DNA of 64,000 nt from contig CACYGX010000005.1 in assembly GCA_902774055.1 (NCBI GenBank), positions 1 to 64,000 of the forward strand, in the 5' to 3' direction. The position numbers and the translations under genes were made by a program. Position 1 is the first letter of the stretch, and each line of letters opens with the position of its first letter. Below the pieces are notes generated by a model. That model did no database searches. It had not been told where the DNA came from and saw only the letters and a program-made list of their open reading frames with translations. Positions 43,150 through 52,383 of the stretch are shown here, piece after piece. The stretch comes from an uncultured Bacteroidales bacterium. Lineage in GTDB: Bacteria; Bacteroidota; Bacteroidia; Bacteroidales; Muribaculaceae.

Positions 43150-45981
43150 ATGATTACTAGAAGAATCCTTACGTTCATGTTGCTGACGCTGATGGCTTTC
43201 GGCGCCAACGTGATGATGGCACAAGAGTTGCCACCCATTCCCGTAGATGATGCCGTGCGCATCGGTAAACTGGACTGCGGTCTGACCTACTACATCCGCC
43301 ACAACGATTATCCCGAGAACCGTGTGAACTTCTACATCGCCCAGCGCGTGGGCTCCATCCAGGAGGAAGAGAGCCAGCGCGGCTTGGCCCACTTCCTGGA
43401 GCACATGGCCTTTAACGGCAGTGAGCACTTCAACGGCGAGGGCAAAACCATCCTGGACTACACCCGCTCGCTAGGTGTGGAGTTTGGCCGCAACCTGAAC
43501 GCCTACACCAGCATTGCCGAGACCGTGTATAACATCAACGAGGTGCCCAGCACACGCCAGAGCGCCATCGACTCGTGTCTGCTCATCCTCAAGGACTGGA
43601 GTAACGGCCTGTTGCTCACCGACGAGGAGATCGACAAGGAGCGCGGTGTAATCCATGAGGAGTGGCGCCTGCGCCGCAGTGCCAACCAGCGCATGATGGA
43701 AAACAACCTGGAGACACTGTATCCCGGCTCGAAGTATGGCCGCCGCATGCCCATCGGCTTGATGAGCGTGGTGGACAGCTTCCCCTATCAAGAGTTGCGC
43801 GACTATTACCACAAGTGGTATCGCCCCGACAACCAGGCACTTGTTATTGTGGGTGACGTGGATGTTGACCACATCGAGGCCCAAATCAAGGAGTTGTTTA
43901 AGGACTGCGTCCTCGACCCCAAGGCTGCCCAAGTCGTTAACGAACCCGTGCCCGACAACGAGGAGCCCATCATCGTCATCGACAAGGACAAGGAGCAGCA
44001 GACCAGCACCGTGCAACTAATGTTCAAGCACGACGCTGTTGACGACAAAGACAAGACAACACTGGACTACATGCTCGTCAACTACATCAAGAGCATGGCT
44101 GCAAGCATGTTTAACTCCCGCATGGGGGAAAAGGCATTGGAGCCTGACTGTCCCTTCCTGATGGGATATGCCTATGACGGCAACTACTTGTATTCCAAGA
44201 ACAAGGGCGCATTCAACATGGTGTGCATTCCCAAGGAAGGCATGGTCGAAGCCGCTACCGAGGCCCTTGTCACCGAGGCTATGCGTGCCGCCAAGCACGG
44301 CTTTACCGAGACCGAGTTTGCCCGTTGCCGCGAGGAGATATTGAGCAGCCTAGAGAGCCGTTACAACGAGCGCAACAAGATTTACAATGGCAGTCTGGCA
44401 GCGCAGTACTACCGTAACTTCCTTGACAATGAGCCGATGCCATCTATCGAGCAGGAATATCAGCTCATCAAGCAGATTCTCCCCATGATTCCCGTCGAGA
44501 GCGTCAATGAGGTGCTGCCCAAGTTGATCACTACCGATGGTAAGAACATGGTCATCGTGAATTTCAACCAGGAGAAAGAGGATGCTGTCTATGCGACTCC
44601 CGAGGGCATGATGGCAGCCATCAACAAGGGCTTGAACGCCGAGGTGGAGGCCTTTGTGGACAACGTCCGCCAGGAGCCCCTTATCCCCAAGCTGCCCAAG
44701 AAGGGAAAAATCAAAAAGGAGCGTTACAACAGCCAATTTGACTACAAGGAGCTGGAGTTGAGCAACGGTGCCCGCGTGATCCTCAAACCCACCAAATTCA
44801 AAGACGATGAAATCATGATGAACGCCCGCCAGCGTGGCGGCACATCACTCTATGGTGAAAAAGACTGGATGAACTCAACCATGTGTGGTTTCATTACTCA
44901 ATTGAGCGGCATGGGCGAATTCTCCAACACCGAGCTGCAAAAGGCGCTTGCCGGCAAGCAAGCTTCGGTCAACGTGGGCATGGGGACCTACTATGATGAC
45001 GTGAGTGCCTCATCAACAGTAAAGGACTTGGAGACCATGTTCCAACTTATCTATCTGGGATTCACCGATATCCGCAAGGACGAAAAGAGCTATAACTCCT
45101 TCATGGAGACGATGGAGACTGTGCTCAAGAACAGGGATCTGCTTCCCGAGAACGCCTTCAATGACTCGTTGACTGTGACCCTGGGCAGCCACAACTGGCG
45201 CAGCAAGCCCATGACCGTCGAGAGTCTCAAGCAAATAGACTATGACCGCGTGTTGCAGATTGTCAAAGAGCGCACAGCCAACGCCGCCAACTACACCTTC
45301 TACTTCATCGGCTCGTTTGACGAGGCCACCATTCGTCCGCTCATCGAGCAGTACATTGCCAGCCTGCCCGCCAAGAAGGGCATCAAGACCAATTGGGTCA
45401 ACTTCGACATCTACCCCGAAGGCGAGGTCATCAACCACTTCACCCGCAAGATGGAAGAGCCCAAGGTCAAAAGCGCCATCTATTGGTATAGCAAAACAAT
45501 GCCCTATACCATGGAGAACAATGTGAAGGCCGACCTGCTTGGCAAGCTTTTGGACAAAATCTACTTGCAGAAGATCCGTGAGGATGCCGGTGCCGCCTAT
45601 TCGACCAGCGCTGCCGGTTGGAGCAGCATCGACGGCGACAAACCCTTCACGATTATCACGGCAAGTTGCCCCGTTAAGCCCGAGTTTACCGACCTGGCCC
45701 TCAAGATCATGAACGAGGAAATCGTGAATGCTTGCACCACTATCGATGGTGCTGCCCTTGAGGACTTCAAGGAGATGCTCATCAAGGACTACCAGACCAA
45801 CGTCAAGGAGAACTGGTACTGGATGTCGATTATCCAAATGTATGATGAGCGTGGTTTTGACGAGCACACCGGCTATGAGCAGATTGTCAGGGCCCAAACG
45901 CCCGAGTCGATTGCCGCCTTTGCCCGCGAACTCTTGAGCGCCGGTAACAAGGTCGAGGTGGTCATGACCCCCGAAGAATAA
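43150..45981 (+). CDS. M16-family zinc metallopeptidase, copy 2
   Basis: 943 residues from the ATG at 43150; the frame opens at a TTG six codons earlier. It has the same length and numbering as copy 1: signal peptide, HFLEH at 81-85, then EEIDKERGVIHEEW. Residues ~26-100 are almost identical to copy 1, including at DNA level. From ~190 on the two diverge, for instance in the region following the zinc ligands that shapes the substrate cavity. Both copies keep the full zinc site, so both are probably active. The hydrolase gene follows after 33 bases. Confidence 0.93.
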   Translation: MITRRILTFMLLTLMAFGANVMMAQELPPIPVDDAVRIGKLDCGLTYYIRHNDYPENRVNFYIAQRVGSIQEEESQRGLAHFLEHMAFNGSEHFNGEGKTILDYTRSLGVEFGRNLNAYTSIAETVYNINEVPSTRQSAIDSCLLILKDWSNGLLLTDEEIDKERGVIHEEWRLRRSANQRMMENNLETLYPGSKYGRRMPIGLMSVVDSFPYQELRDYYHKWYRPDNQALVIVGDVDVDHIEAQIKELFKDCVLDPKAAQVVNEPVPDNEEPIIVIDKDKEQQTSTVQLMFKHDAVDDKDKTTLDYMLVNYIKSMAASMFNSRMGEKALEPDCPFLMGYAYDGNYLYSKNKGAFNMVCIPKEGMVEAATEALVTEAMRAAKHGFTETEFARCREEILSSLESRYNERNKIYNGSLAAQYYRNFLDNEPMPSIEQEYQLIKQILPMIPVESVNEVLPKLITTDGKNMVIVNFNQEKEDAVYATPEGMMAAINKGLNAEVEAFVDNVRQEPLIPKLPKKGKIKKERYNSQFDYKELELSNGARVILKPTKFKDDEIMMNARQRGGTSLYGEKDWMNSTMCGFITQLSGMGEFSNTELQKALAGKQASVNVGMGTYYDDVSASSTVKDLETMFQLIYLGFTDIRKDEKSYNSFMETMETVLKNRDLLPENAFNDSLTVTLGSHNWRSKPMTVESLKQIDYDRVLQIVKERTANAANYTFYFIGSFDEATIRPLIEQYIASLPAKKGIKTNWVNFDIYPEGEVINHFTRKMEEPKVKSAIYWYSKTMPYTMENNVKADLLGKLLDKIYLQKIREDAGAAYSTSAAGWSSIDGDKPFTIITASCPVKPEFTDLALKIMNEEIVNACTTIDGAALEDFKEMLIKDYQTNVKENWYWMSIIQMYDERGFDEHTGYEQIVRAQTPESIAAFARELLSAGNKVEVVMTPEE

Positions 45982-46014
45982 CAAGTTTATTAATCACTAA
46001 TATCCAAAAAAACT

Positions 46015-47406
46015 ATGAAACATATTAATTTTTATCGGCTTTTGTCTGCAGCCTTGATTCTCATGGCAGGCCTGACCACTGTAGTCCATAGCCAGGACTT
46101 CAACGGCTCATGGAGCGGTGTGGTTAATGTCGGTCCCCAATCACTCACCATTGTATTCAACATTCAGCAGACCGGTGATGGCGTCGATATTACTTGGGAC
46201 TCACCTGACCAGGGTGCCTTCGGACTGCCGGCAACAGCCACCATCAGCGGCAATGAATTGAACGTGGACATACCCGCCTCACGTGCCTCCTATAAGGGTA
46301 CTCTGGAGGGCGAGACTCTGAAAGGCACTTTCACTCAGATGGGTTATGGATTCACCTTGAACATGACACGAACTGGAGAAGTACAGAATACCCGCCCCCA
46401 GGAAGCCGCCATCGAAGGCGATACCAATAAGCCTTACCGCAACGAGGACGTGACGTTCACCAACGATGGCATCATCTTCTCGGGCACATTGAGTTTGCCC
46501 AGCAAGGGCAGCCATTTCCCCGCCGTGGTGCTGGTTGCTGGTTCTGGTCCCCTTGATCGCAACGAGGAAGTCTTTGGCCACAAGCCATTCCTACTGCTGG
46601 CCGACGCCCTGAGCCGCAACGGTTTTGCCGTGCTGCGCTATGACGAGCGAGGCGTGGGTGCCACCATCGGCGGCGATCCTGCCGCTCCGTCCGAGCCCCT
46701 CGCCACCGATGCCATGGCAGCACTGCGCTATCTCAAGACACGTCCCGAGGTGGATGCCACCCAGGTGGGTTTCGTTGGCCACAGCGAGGGCGGCTTGATT
46801 GCCGTCATGAATGCAGCCAAGCATCCCGACGAGGTTGCCTATATCGTCTCATTGGCTGGCCCAGGTGTGCCAGGGAAAGAACTGGGCGTGGCCCAAACAC
46901 AATTGGGATTCAAGGCAGCAGGACTTGAATTTGGAGAAGATCTGATGAAGTTAAACGAGGAGTTTTACACTATTATTTCCACTGAAAAAGATTCGGTCAC
47001 CATGTGCAACAAGTTGGCAAACTATTTTCATGAGCAGGAGGGAAATCCCGCACTAGAACTTTACTTGAAAGGTGTTACACCCGAGCAATACATTCAATTG
47101 TATGCTCTGCCCATGGTGCGTTGCGTCTTCCAGTATGACCCGGCCGAAAACCTCAAGCGTGTCAAGTGCCCGATGCTTGCCATCAACGGCACACTGGACT
47201 GTCAAGTAGCATGCGAGAACAACCTGGATGCCATCAAGCGATTTGTTCCTCATGCTACTGTCAAGGCTTATGAGGGGCTGAACCACTTCTTCCAGACGTG
47301 CACCGAGTGGAAGGGCAGTGCAAATTATGGTGCAATCAAGGAGACAATGTCGCCCGAGGTGCTGATGGATATCGTCAACTGGCTGCAATTGACAGTTATT
47401 CATTAA
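46015..47406 (+). CDS. Secreted alpha/beta hydrolase
   Basis: 463 residues. A signal peptide (1-~26) is followed by an N-terminal ~100-residue lipocalin-like beta domain (FNGSWSGVVNVGPQSLTIVF), then an alpha/beta hydrolase. The nucleophile Ser257 is in GHSEGG, Asp395 in NGTLDCQVA and His424 in GLNHFF form the triad. The oxyanion region is VAGSGPLDRNE. Family members are esterases or peptidases; the substrate is not resolved. It follows M16 copy 2 by 33 bases and may process the same peptides (inference). Confidence 0.9.
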   Translation: MKHINFYRLLSAALILMAGLTTVVHSQDFNGSWSGVVNVGPQSLTIVFNIQQTGDGVDITWDSPDQGAFGLPATATISGNELNVDIPASRASYKGTLEGETLKGTFTQMGYGFTLNMTRTGEVQNTRPQEAAIEGDTNKPYRNEDVTFTNDGIIFSGTLSLPSKGSHFPAVVLVAGSGPLDRNEEVFGHKPFLLLADALSRNGFAVLRYDERGVGATIGGDPAAPSEPLATDAMAALRYLKTRPEVDATQVGFVGHSEGGLIAVMNAAKHPDEVAYIVSLAGPGVPGKELGVAQTQLGFKAAGLEFGEDLMKLNEEFYTIISTEKDSVTMCNKLANYFHEQEGNPALELYLKGVTPEQYIQLYALPMVRCVFQYDPAENLKRVKCPMLAINGTLDCQVACENNLDAIKRFVPHATVKAYEGLNHFFQTCTEWKGSANYGAIKETMSPEVLMDIVNWLQLTVIH

Positions 47407-47435
47407 GCCGTCTCGCTAACCACATTTTCACAACT

Positions 47436-47480
47436 TTCTCGCGCCATAACTCGATATTTTTCTGAGTTATGGCGCGAGAA
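47436..47480. repeat. Very stable 17-bp hairpin
   Basis: TTCTCGCGCCATAACTC (47436-47452) pairs perfectly with 47464-47480 across an 11-base AT-rich loop. It lies 30 bases past the hydrolase stop and lacks a following U-run. Probably a terminator or processing hairpin. Confidence 0.75.
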
Positions 47481-47705
47481 GTTTCGAAAAACCCTTGTTA
47501 TTCTGCGCCTGTGACATCATGGTTTGGACCAACGTGAGACCCACCGGGCCGATGGTTATAGAGGGTGATTGCTGGGAAAAAAGAAGTTGATATGGCCAAA
47601 CTGTAAACAGAATCAAGCAGTCGCATTTTTGCCCACTTTGGGCAATTTTATGTTTTTTGCTGTAGTTTTTTACCCATCCCGTGCGTCTAAAGGGTAAAAA
47701 TCAGT

Positions 47706-47713
47706 TATTTTTG
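47706..47713 (+). promoter_or_regulatory. -7 promoter element for the ABC exporter operon
   Basis: TATTTTTG, 87 bases before the ATG at 47801. The upstream GTGCGTCTAAAGGG (47681-47694) is shared with the M16 gene leader. Confidence 0.45.
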
Positions 47714-47800
47714 CAAACGGCAAGGCACTTCAAGGAATGACCACAAGAGTACCGATGCCAACCCAAAAACTGAAAACTCAGAACTAAAAACTAAAATACA

Positions 47801-48718
47801 ATGGCTTATTTGGACATTAACAATGTGGTAAAACGCTACGAGGAGCATACGGCCCTGGCAGGCGTTTCCATGCAGGTGGAGCAGGGAACCATCTACGGCC
47901 TGTTAGGACCTAACGGCGCTGGCAAGAGCACCCTGATCCGCATCATTAACCGCATCCTCGCCGCCGACGAGGGCACCGTGACCCTTAATGGCAAGCAAAT
48001 GACCGACAACGACATCACCCACATCGGCTACTTGCCCGAGGAGCGCGGCCTGTACAAGAAAATGAAGGTGGGAGACCATATCGTGTATCTGGGACGCCTC
48101 AAGGGCATGACCAAGGCCGATGCCGTGGCCTCGATGCACTGGTGGCTTGACCGGTTTGACCTCAAGGAGTGGGAAAACAAGAAGGTAGAGAACCTGTCCA
48201 AGGGTATGCAGCAAAAGGTGCAGTTCATCGGCACCGTTATCCACCGCCCGCCGCTGTTGATCTTTGACGAGCCGTTCTCGGGCTTCGACCCCGTGAATGC
48301 CGAGCAGTTGAAGGTCGAGATCCTGGCCCTGCGCGACCAGGGCAGCACCATCCTGTTCTCGACCCACAACATGGCGTCGGTCGAGGAGGTGTGCCAGCAA
48401 ATCACCCTGCTCAACCATGCCCAGGTGGTGCTCACCGGCAGTGTTGACGAGGTGAAGCAGCAGCACAAAAAGAACATTATCGCGGTGCAGACGCCCGATT
48501 CCATCGAACCGAATCCCGCCTTGTACACCCTGCTGCCCCCCGATCCCACAAAGAAGCATGACACCTATATCAAGCTCGCCCAGGGTGTAAACGTGCGTGA
48601 CGCCATCACCTGGCTCAACGAGCACTACCAACTCACTGGCTTCACCGAAGTGTTGCCCAGCATGAACGAGATTTTCATCGAGACCGTTAAATCCAAAAAT
48701 ACTGAAAACAATGAATAA
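47801..48718 (+). CDS. ABC transporter ATP-binding protein, NatA-like
   Basis: 305 residues. Walker A GPNGAGKS at 36-43, signature LSKGMQQKVQFIG, Walker B LLIFDEPFSGFD and the switch His in STHN are present. The extra C-terminal domain (~215-305) with the phrase PSMNEIFIE is typical of the NatA/DUF4162 type of exporter ATPases. Its stop overlaps the permease start by eight bases. Confidence 0.93.
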   Translation: MAYLDINNVVKRYEEHTALAGVSMQVEQGTIYGLLGPNGAGKSTLIRIINRILAADEGTVTLNGKQMTDNDITHIGYLPEERGLYKKMKVGDHIVYLGRLKGMTKADAVASMHWWLDRFDLKEWENKKVENLSKGMQQKVQFIGTVIHRPPLLIFDEPFSGFDPVNAEQLKVEILALRDQGSTILFSTHNMASVEEVCQQITLLNHAQVVLTGSVDEVKQQHKKNIIAVQTPDSIEPNPALYTLLPPDPTKKHDTYIKLAQGVNVRDAITWLNEHYQLTGFTEVLPSMNEIFIETVKSKNTENNE

Positions 48719-50015
48719 GCTTGGCCTCATCATCGCCCGTGAATACATGTCGATTGTCGGGCGCAAGTCATTCATACTGATGACACTGGGTATGCCCCTG
48801 CTGTTTATCCTCATCATGGCCGTTCCCATCGGCCTGGCATGGCTCAACGACAAGGGTAGCGACACCCAGCAGATTGCCGTCATCGACGAGACTGGCCGCT
48901 ATGCCGCGGCGCTCAAGAGCGACGACATGTATAACTTTGTCGCCATCAAGGGCGACACCGTGACCAACGCCCGCGAGTTTTATGACAAAGCCAATGGCAG
49001 CCTGGATGCCATCATTATCATCCCGCGCGATGTGGACAGCACCGGCGTGGTAAACATCTTCAGCGAGGGGACCATCACTCCCGCCCTGGTGTCGAACGTG
49101 CGCAGCATTCTCGCCGACACCATCGAGAGTGCCCATCTCGCCGCTATGGGCATTCCCAATATCCAAGAGATGGTCGATAAAGCCCATGTGGATGTAGATG
49201 TTCGCTCTATCAAGTGGAGCGAGGCCGGCGGCGAGCAGGAATCCTCGACCGATATCGCAATGGGCTTGGGCTTGATGCTGTCGATCATCACCTATATGTT
49301 CGTGCTCATGTACGGCGCGATGATCATGAACAGCGTCATCGAGGAAAAGACCAACCGCATTGTCGAGGTCGTGGTGAGCAGTTGCCGCCCCTTCCAGCTG
49401 ATGTTGGGTAAAATCATCGGTGTGGGCCTTGTGGGTCTGACACAGATGGCCATTTGGATTGTACTGCTTGCCATTGTCGGCACAATTGCCGGCAGCACAC
49501 TGGGCGTGAATGCCATGTCGTCGCCCGATGCGATTGCCGCAGCAGGCACAGCCGTTGACAGCGGCGATATGAACAGCTTCATGCGCGAGGTGATGTCCAT
49601 CAACTATATGCCCATTGTCCTTAACTTCATACTCTACTTCATCGGTGGCTACCTGCTTTACAGTTCATTGTTTGCAGGGCTGGGCTCGGCCGTGGATCAG
49701 GCCAGTGACTCCTCCCAGTTCACGACCCCCGTTATCTTGATTATGCTCATCGCCTTCTATGCCGGCATGGCCTGCATGGAGAATCCCTCAGGTCCCACCG
49801 CCGTGTGGTGCTCTATCATCCCGTTCACCTCGCCCGTGGTGATGATGATCAGGTTGCCCTTCGGCGTGCCCTTCTGGCAGTTGGCACTGAGCCTGGTGCT
49901 GCTCTTTGGCACTGCGCTGGCCATCACCTGGCTTGCTGCCCGCATCTACCGCCGCGGCATCCTGCACTATGGCCAAAAGGCCTCGTTCAAGGACCTCTTC
50001 AAGTGGATGAAGTGA
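48711..50015 (+). CDS. ABC-2 type permease, NatB-like
   Basis: 434 residues. One span at ~20-42 is followed by a large periplasmic domain (~45-180; DTQQIAVIDETGRYAAAL) and then about five more spans, with the ABC-2 phrase NSVIEEKTNRIVEVVVSSCRPFQLMLGKIIG. NatB-type proteins export sodium ions or small molecules; the substrate here is not known. Translationally coupled to the ATPase gene. Confidence 0.92.
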   Translation: MNKLGLIIAREYMSIVGRKSFILMTLGMPLLFILIMAVPIGLAWLNDKGSDTQQIAVIDETGRYAAALKSDDMYNFVAIKGDTVTNAREFYDKANGSLDAIIIIPRDVDSTGVVNIFSEGTITPALVSNVRSILADTIESAHLAAMGIPNIQEMVDKAHVDVDVRSIKWSEAGGEQESSTDIAMGLGLMLSIITYMFVLMYGAMIMNSVIEEKTNRIVEVVVSSCRPFQLMLGKIIGVGLVGLTQMAIWIVLLAIVGTIAGSTLGVNAMSSPDAIAAAGTAVDSGDMNSFMREVMSINYMPIVLNFILYFIGGYLLYSSLFAGLGSAVDQASDSSQFTTPVILIMLIAFYAGMACMENPSGPTAVWCSIIPFTSPVVMMIRLPFGVPFWQLALSLVLLFGTALAITWLAARIYRRGILHYGQKASFKDLFKWMK

Positions 50016-50030
50016 TGCGGACTGCGTCCG

Positions 50031-50069
50031 TAGATTGGAGATTAGAGATTAGAGATTAGGGATTAGAGA
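50031..50069 (+). repeat. Heptad tandem repeat AGATTAG
   Basis: About five imperfect copies of AGATTAG (with GGATTAG variants) fill most of the gap between the permease stop and the dtd ATG. Confidence 0.75.
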
Positions 50070-50084
50070 ATTGGAACTGAAAAA

Positions 50085-50537
50085 ATGCGAATCGTGATAC
50101 AACGAGTGACCGAAGCCTCGGTCACTATCGACGGACAGCTGCACAGCGCCATCGGCCCCGGGCTGATGGTGCTGGTGGGCGTTCGTGAAGGCGACACCAT
50201 GGATGACATGCGCTGGCTGGCGCAGAAAACGGTGAACCTGCGCATCTTTGATGACGAGCAGGGTGTGATGAACCGCAGCATCATCGATGCGGAAGGCGAA
50301 GTGCTGGCTGTCAGCCAGTTCACCCTCAATGCCTCGACCAAGAAGGGTAATCGCCCCAGCTACATCCATGCGGCGGGTCACGAACTAGCCGTGCCACTGT
50401 ATGACGCCTACTGCGACGAGTTGGCCACCCTGCTGGGCAAACCGACCAAGAAGGGCGTCTTTGGCGCCGAGATGCAGGTCGCGCTCATCAACGACGGCCC
50501 CGTGACCATCATCATCGACAGCCGCCTCAAGGAGTAA
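50085..50537 (+). CDS. dtd: D-aminoacyl-tRNA deacylase
   Basis: 150 residues, full family length. It removes D-amino acids from mischarged tRNA. The two active-site motifs are intact: SQFTL near residues 77-81 and the Gly-Pro of NDGPVT near 138-142; KGNRPSY is also present. The heptad array lies immediately upstream and no promoter is evident, so it may be cotranscribed with the exporter genes. Confidence 0.95.
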   Translation: MRIVIQRVTEASVTIDGQLHSAIGPGLMVLVGVREGDTMDDMRWLAQKTVNLRIFDDEQGVMNRSIIDAEGEVLAVSQFTLNASTKKGNRPSYIHAAGHELAVPLYDAYCDELATLLGKPTKKGVFGAEMQVALINDGPVTIIIDSRLKE

Positions 50538-50614
50538 CTTTTGGGGCCAAAGCACTAAAGCCTTTTTTAGCCAAAATTCACATTCCTTATCACCCCTATG
50601 TGAAAAATAATGGC

Positions 50615-50622
50615 TACTTTTG
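50615..50622 (+). promoter_or_regulatory. -7 promoter element for the pdxJ operon
   Basis: TACTTTTG, 43 bases before the pdxJ ATG, directly followed by an inverted repeat at 50625-50648. Confidence 0.55.
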
Positions 50623-50624
50623 CA

Positions 50625-50648
50625 GTTTGTAGAGATAGCACTACAAAC
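50625..50648 (+). promoter_or_regulatory. Inverted repeat at the pdxJ transcription start
   Basis: GTTTGTAG (50625-50632) and CTACAAAC (50641-50648) form a perfect 8-bp inverted repeat with an 8-base spacer, two bases past the -7 element. It is placed like an operator or the first hairpin of the mRNA. Confidence 0.55.
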
Positions 50649-50665
50649 AGACTTTAATTTTAATC

Positions 50666-51379
50666 ATGATCAACCTGAGTGTAAATGTCAATAAAATAGC
50701 CACCTTGCGCAACGCGCGCGGTGGCAACATCCCTAATGTGCAACAAGTAGCCATGGATTGCGAGCGCTTTGGCGCTAACGGCATCACCGTGCATCCCCGT
50801 CCCGATGAGCGTCACATTCGCCGCAGCGATGTGTTTGCCCTGCGTCCGCTGGTTCGCACCGAGTTCAACATCGAGGGTTATCCGAGCGAGCAATTCCTGG
50901 AGCTCGTGTTGTCGGTTCGCCCCACACAAGCCACACTGGTACCCGATGGGCCTAATGTCCTCACCTCATCGGCAGGCTGGGACGTGGAACCCAATATGGA
51001 ATTTCTCACCGACGTCGTGGACCGCTTGAAGGAAGCCGGCATCCGCACGAGCATCTTTGTCGGCACCGATTTGGACAATATCCGTGCCGCCGCCCGAACC
51101 GGCGCTGACCGAGTAGAACTATATACCGGCCCGTTTGCCGAGGAGTTTGACACCGACCCCGAACGCGCCGTGGCACCCTTCACCGCCGCCGCCATCGCCG
51201 CCCACAACGTGGGCATGGGGCTTAACGCCGGTCACGACTTGAATCTTCACAACCTCAAGTACTTCCAGCAACATGTGCCGCACCTGATGGAAGTGTCGAT
51301 CGGGCATGCCTTGATTGCCGATGCCTTGTACATGGGATTGGAAGCTACTATTCAGGCTTATAAGGACTGTTTAAAATAA
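50666..51379 (+). CDS. pdxJ: Pyridoxine 5'-phosphate synthase
   Basis: 237 residues. It joins 3-amino-2-oxopropyl phosphate and deoxyxylulose 5-phosphate to give pyridoxine 5'-phosphate. Family motifs: [59 protein letters not shown] and EVSIGHALI. First gene of a unit with exbB, exbD and tonB, a neighbourhood conserved in Bacteroidetes. Confidence 0.96.
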   Translation: MINLSVNVNKIATLRNARGGNIPNVQQVAMDCERFGANGITVHPRPDERHIRRSDVFALRPLVRTEFNIEGYPSEQFLELVLSVRPTQATLVPDGPNVLTSSAGWDVEPNMEFLTDVVDRLKEAGIRTSIFVGTDLDNIRAAARTGADRVELYTGPFAEEFDTDPERAVAPFTAAAIAAHNVGMGLNAGHDLNLHNLKYFQQHVPHLMEVSIGHALIADALYMGLEATIQAYKDCLK

Positions 51380-51451
51380 AATAGTCAGTTACACGTTAAT
51401 ATAGAGATAGCAATAGTTTTAGCAATATAACCAAATAACGAACGAACAAAT

Positions 51452-52249
51452 ATGTCAACTTTAAACATGATTCTCGCTCAAGTTGAGCCCGCCAATGCTG
51501 CGATCCAGCAGGCCGCCGACACCGTACTACAAGCTATGGACAGTGCCGCACAAGCTGCTACCGACAGCGCTGCCGCCATCGCCGCAGCCGCCGCTACGGC
51601 CCCTGCCGCTGCCGAGCCCGTCGTCAAGGAACTTTCAGTATGGGACCTCACCATGGCTGGCGGATGGCTCATGATACCGCTGGCACTGCTGGCTATCGTT
51701 AGCATCTACATCTTCTTTGAACGCCTGTTTGCCATCAACCGTGCGAACCGTCAGGACCGCTCCTTCATGGACCGCATCAAGGAATACATCCACCGTGGAG
51801 AGGTCGATCAAGCCTTGAAACTGTGTCAGGACACCAACACCCCCTACTCGCGCATGATTGAGAAGGGTGTGACCCGCATTGGCCGCCCGATGAACGATGT
51901 GCTTGTCGCCATCGAGAACGTGGGTAACATGGAGATTGCCAGACTGGAGAAAGGCTTCACCTGGCTCGCCACGACCGCTGCCGGAGCTCCCATGATCGGT
52001 TTCTTGGGTACTGTGACCGGTATGGTACAGGCCTTCTTCCAGCTTGCCAGCGCAGGCAACAACAGCAACGTGACCATCCTGGCCAGCGGCATCTATCAGG
52101 CCCTGGTGACCACCGTTGCCGGTCTGATTGTGGGTATCGTTGCCCTGTTTGCCTACAACTTCCTGACCTCGCGCGTCAATAAGGTGATGAACAAGCTCGA
52201 GGGCAAGACGATGGAATTCATGGACCTGCTCAACGAGCCGGCCAAGTAA
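51452..52249 (+). CDS. exbB: ExbB/TolQ/MotA-type proton channel protein
   Basis: 265 residues. After an Ala-rich N-terminal segment (~12-58) come three membrane spans (~70-92, ~170-195, ~205-235). The MotA/TolQ/ExbB phrases GFLGTVTGMVQAFFQLA and ALVTTVAGLIVGIVALFAYN are clear. With ExbD it turns proton flow into work for TonB. The Ala-rich stretch is longer than in E. coli ExbB; it may be a signal-like or periplasmic extension. Confidence 0.93.
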   Translation: MSTLNMILAQVEPANAAIQQAADTVLQAMDSAAQAATDSAAAIAAAAATAPAAAEPVVKELSVWDLTMAGGWLMIPLALLAIVSIYIFFERLFAINRANRQDRSFMDRIKEYIHRGEVDQALKLCQDTNTPYSRMIEKGVTRIGRPMNDVLVAIENVGNMEIARLEKGFTWLATTAAGAPMIGFLGTVTGMVQAFFQLASAGNNSNVTILASGIYQALVTTVAGLIVGIVALFAYNFLTSRVNKVMNKLEGKTMEFMDLLNEPAK

Positions 52250-52269
52250 TTAGGCTTTAGGGTAATCAC

Positions 52270-52360
52270 AAACTAGGAATTACACGAATTTAACTAATAT
52301 TTAACTCGGCGTAGCCTATTATACAAGAAGCATTAGTGTAATTATCGTAATTCGTAGTTT
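52270..52360. repeat. Long imperfect palindrome between exbB and exbD
   Basis: AAACTAGGAATTAC (52270-52283) pairs with GTAATTCGTAGTTT (52347-52360), 13 of 14 bases, with an inner ACTAAT/ATTAGT pair. Related in arm sequence to the palindrome at 38631-38699. Lying inside the operon it could attenuate exbD-tonB relative to exbB. Confidence 0.65.
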
Positions 52361-52383
52361 AGAACTGAAAACTGACTAAGATT

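Larger units (their letters stand above)
47407..47800. other. Long structured intergenic region
   Basis: No gene is seen. It contains a 17-bp hairpin (47436-47480), a small TTGCCC/GGGCAA hairpin followed by TTTTA (47629-47650), a TTTTTACCC/GGGTAAAAA stem (47667-47700), a -7 element and AAAACTG-type words before the next ATG. Confidence 0.6.
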
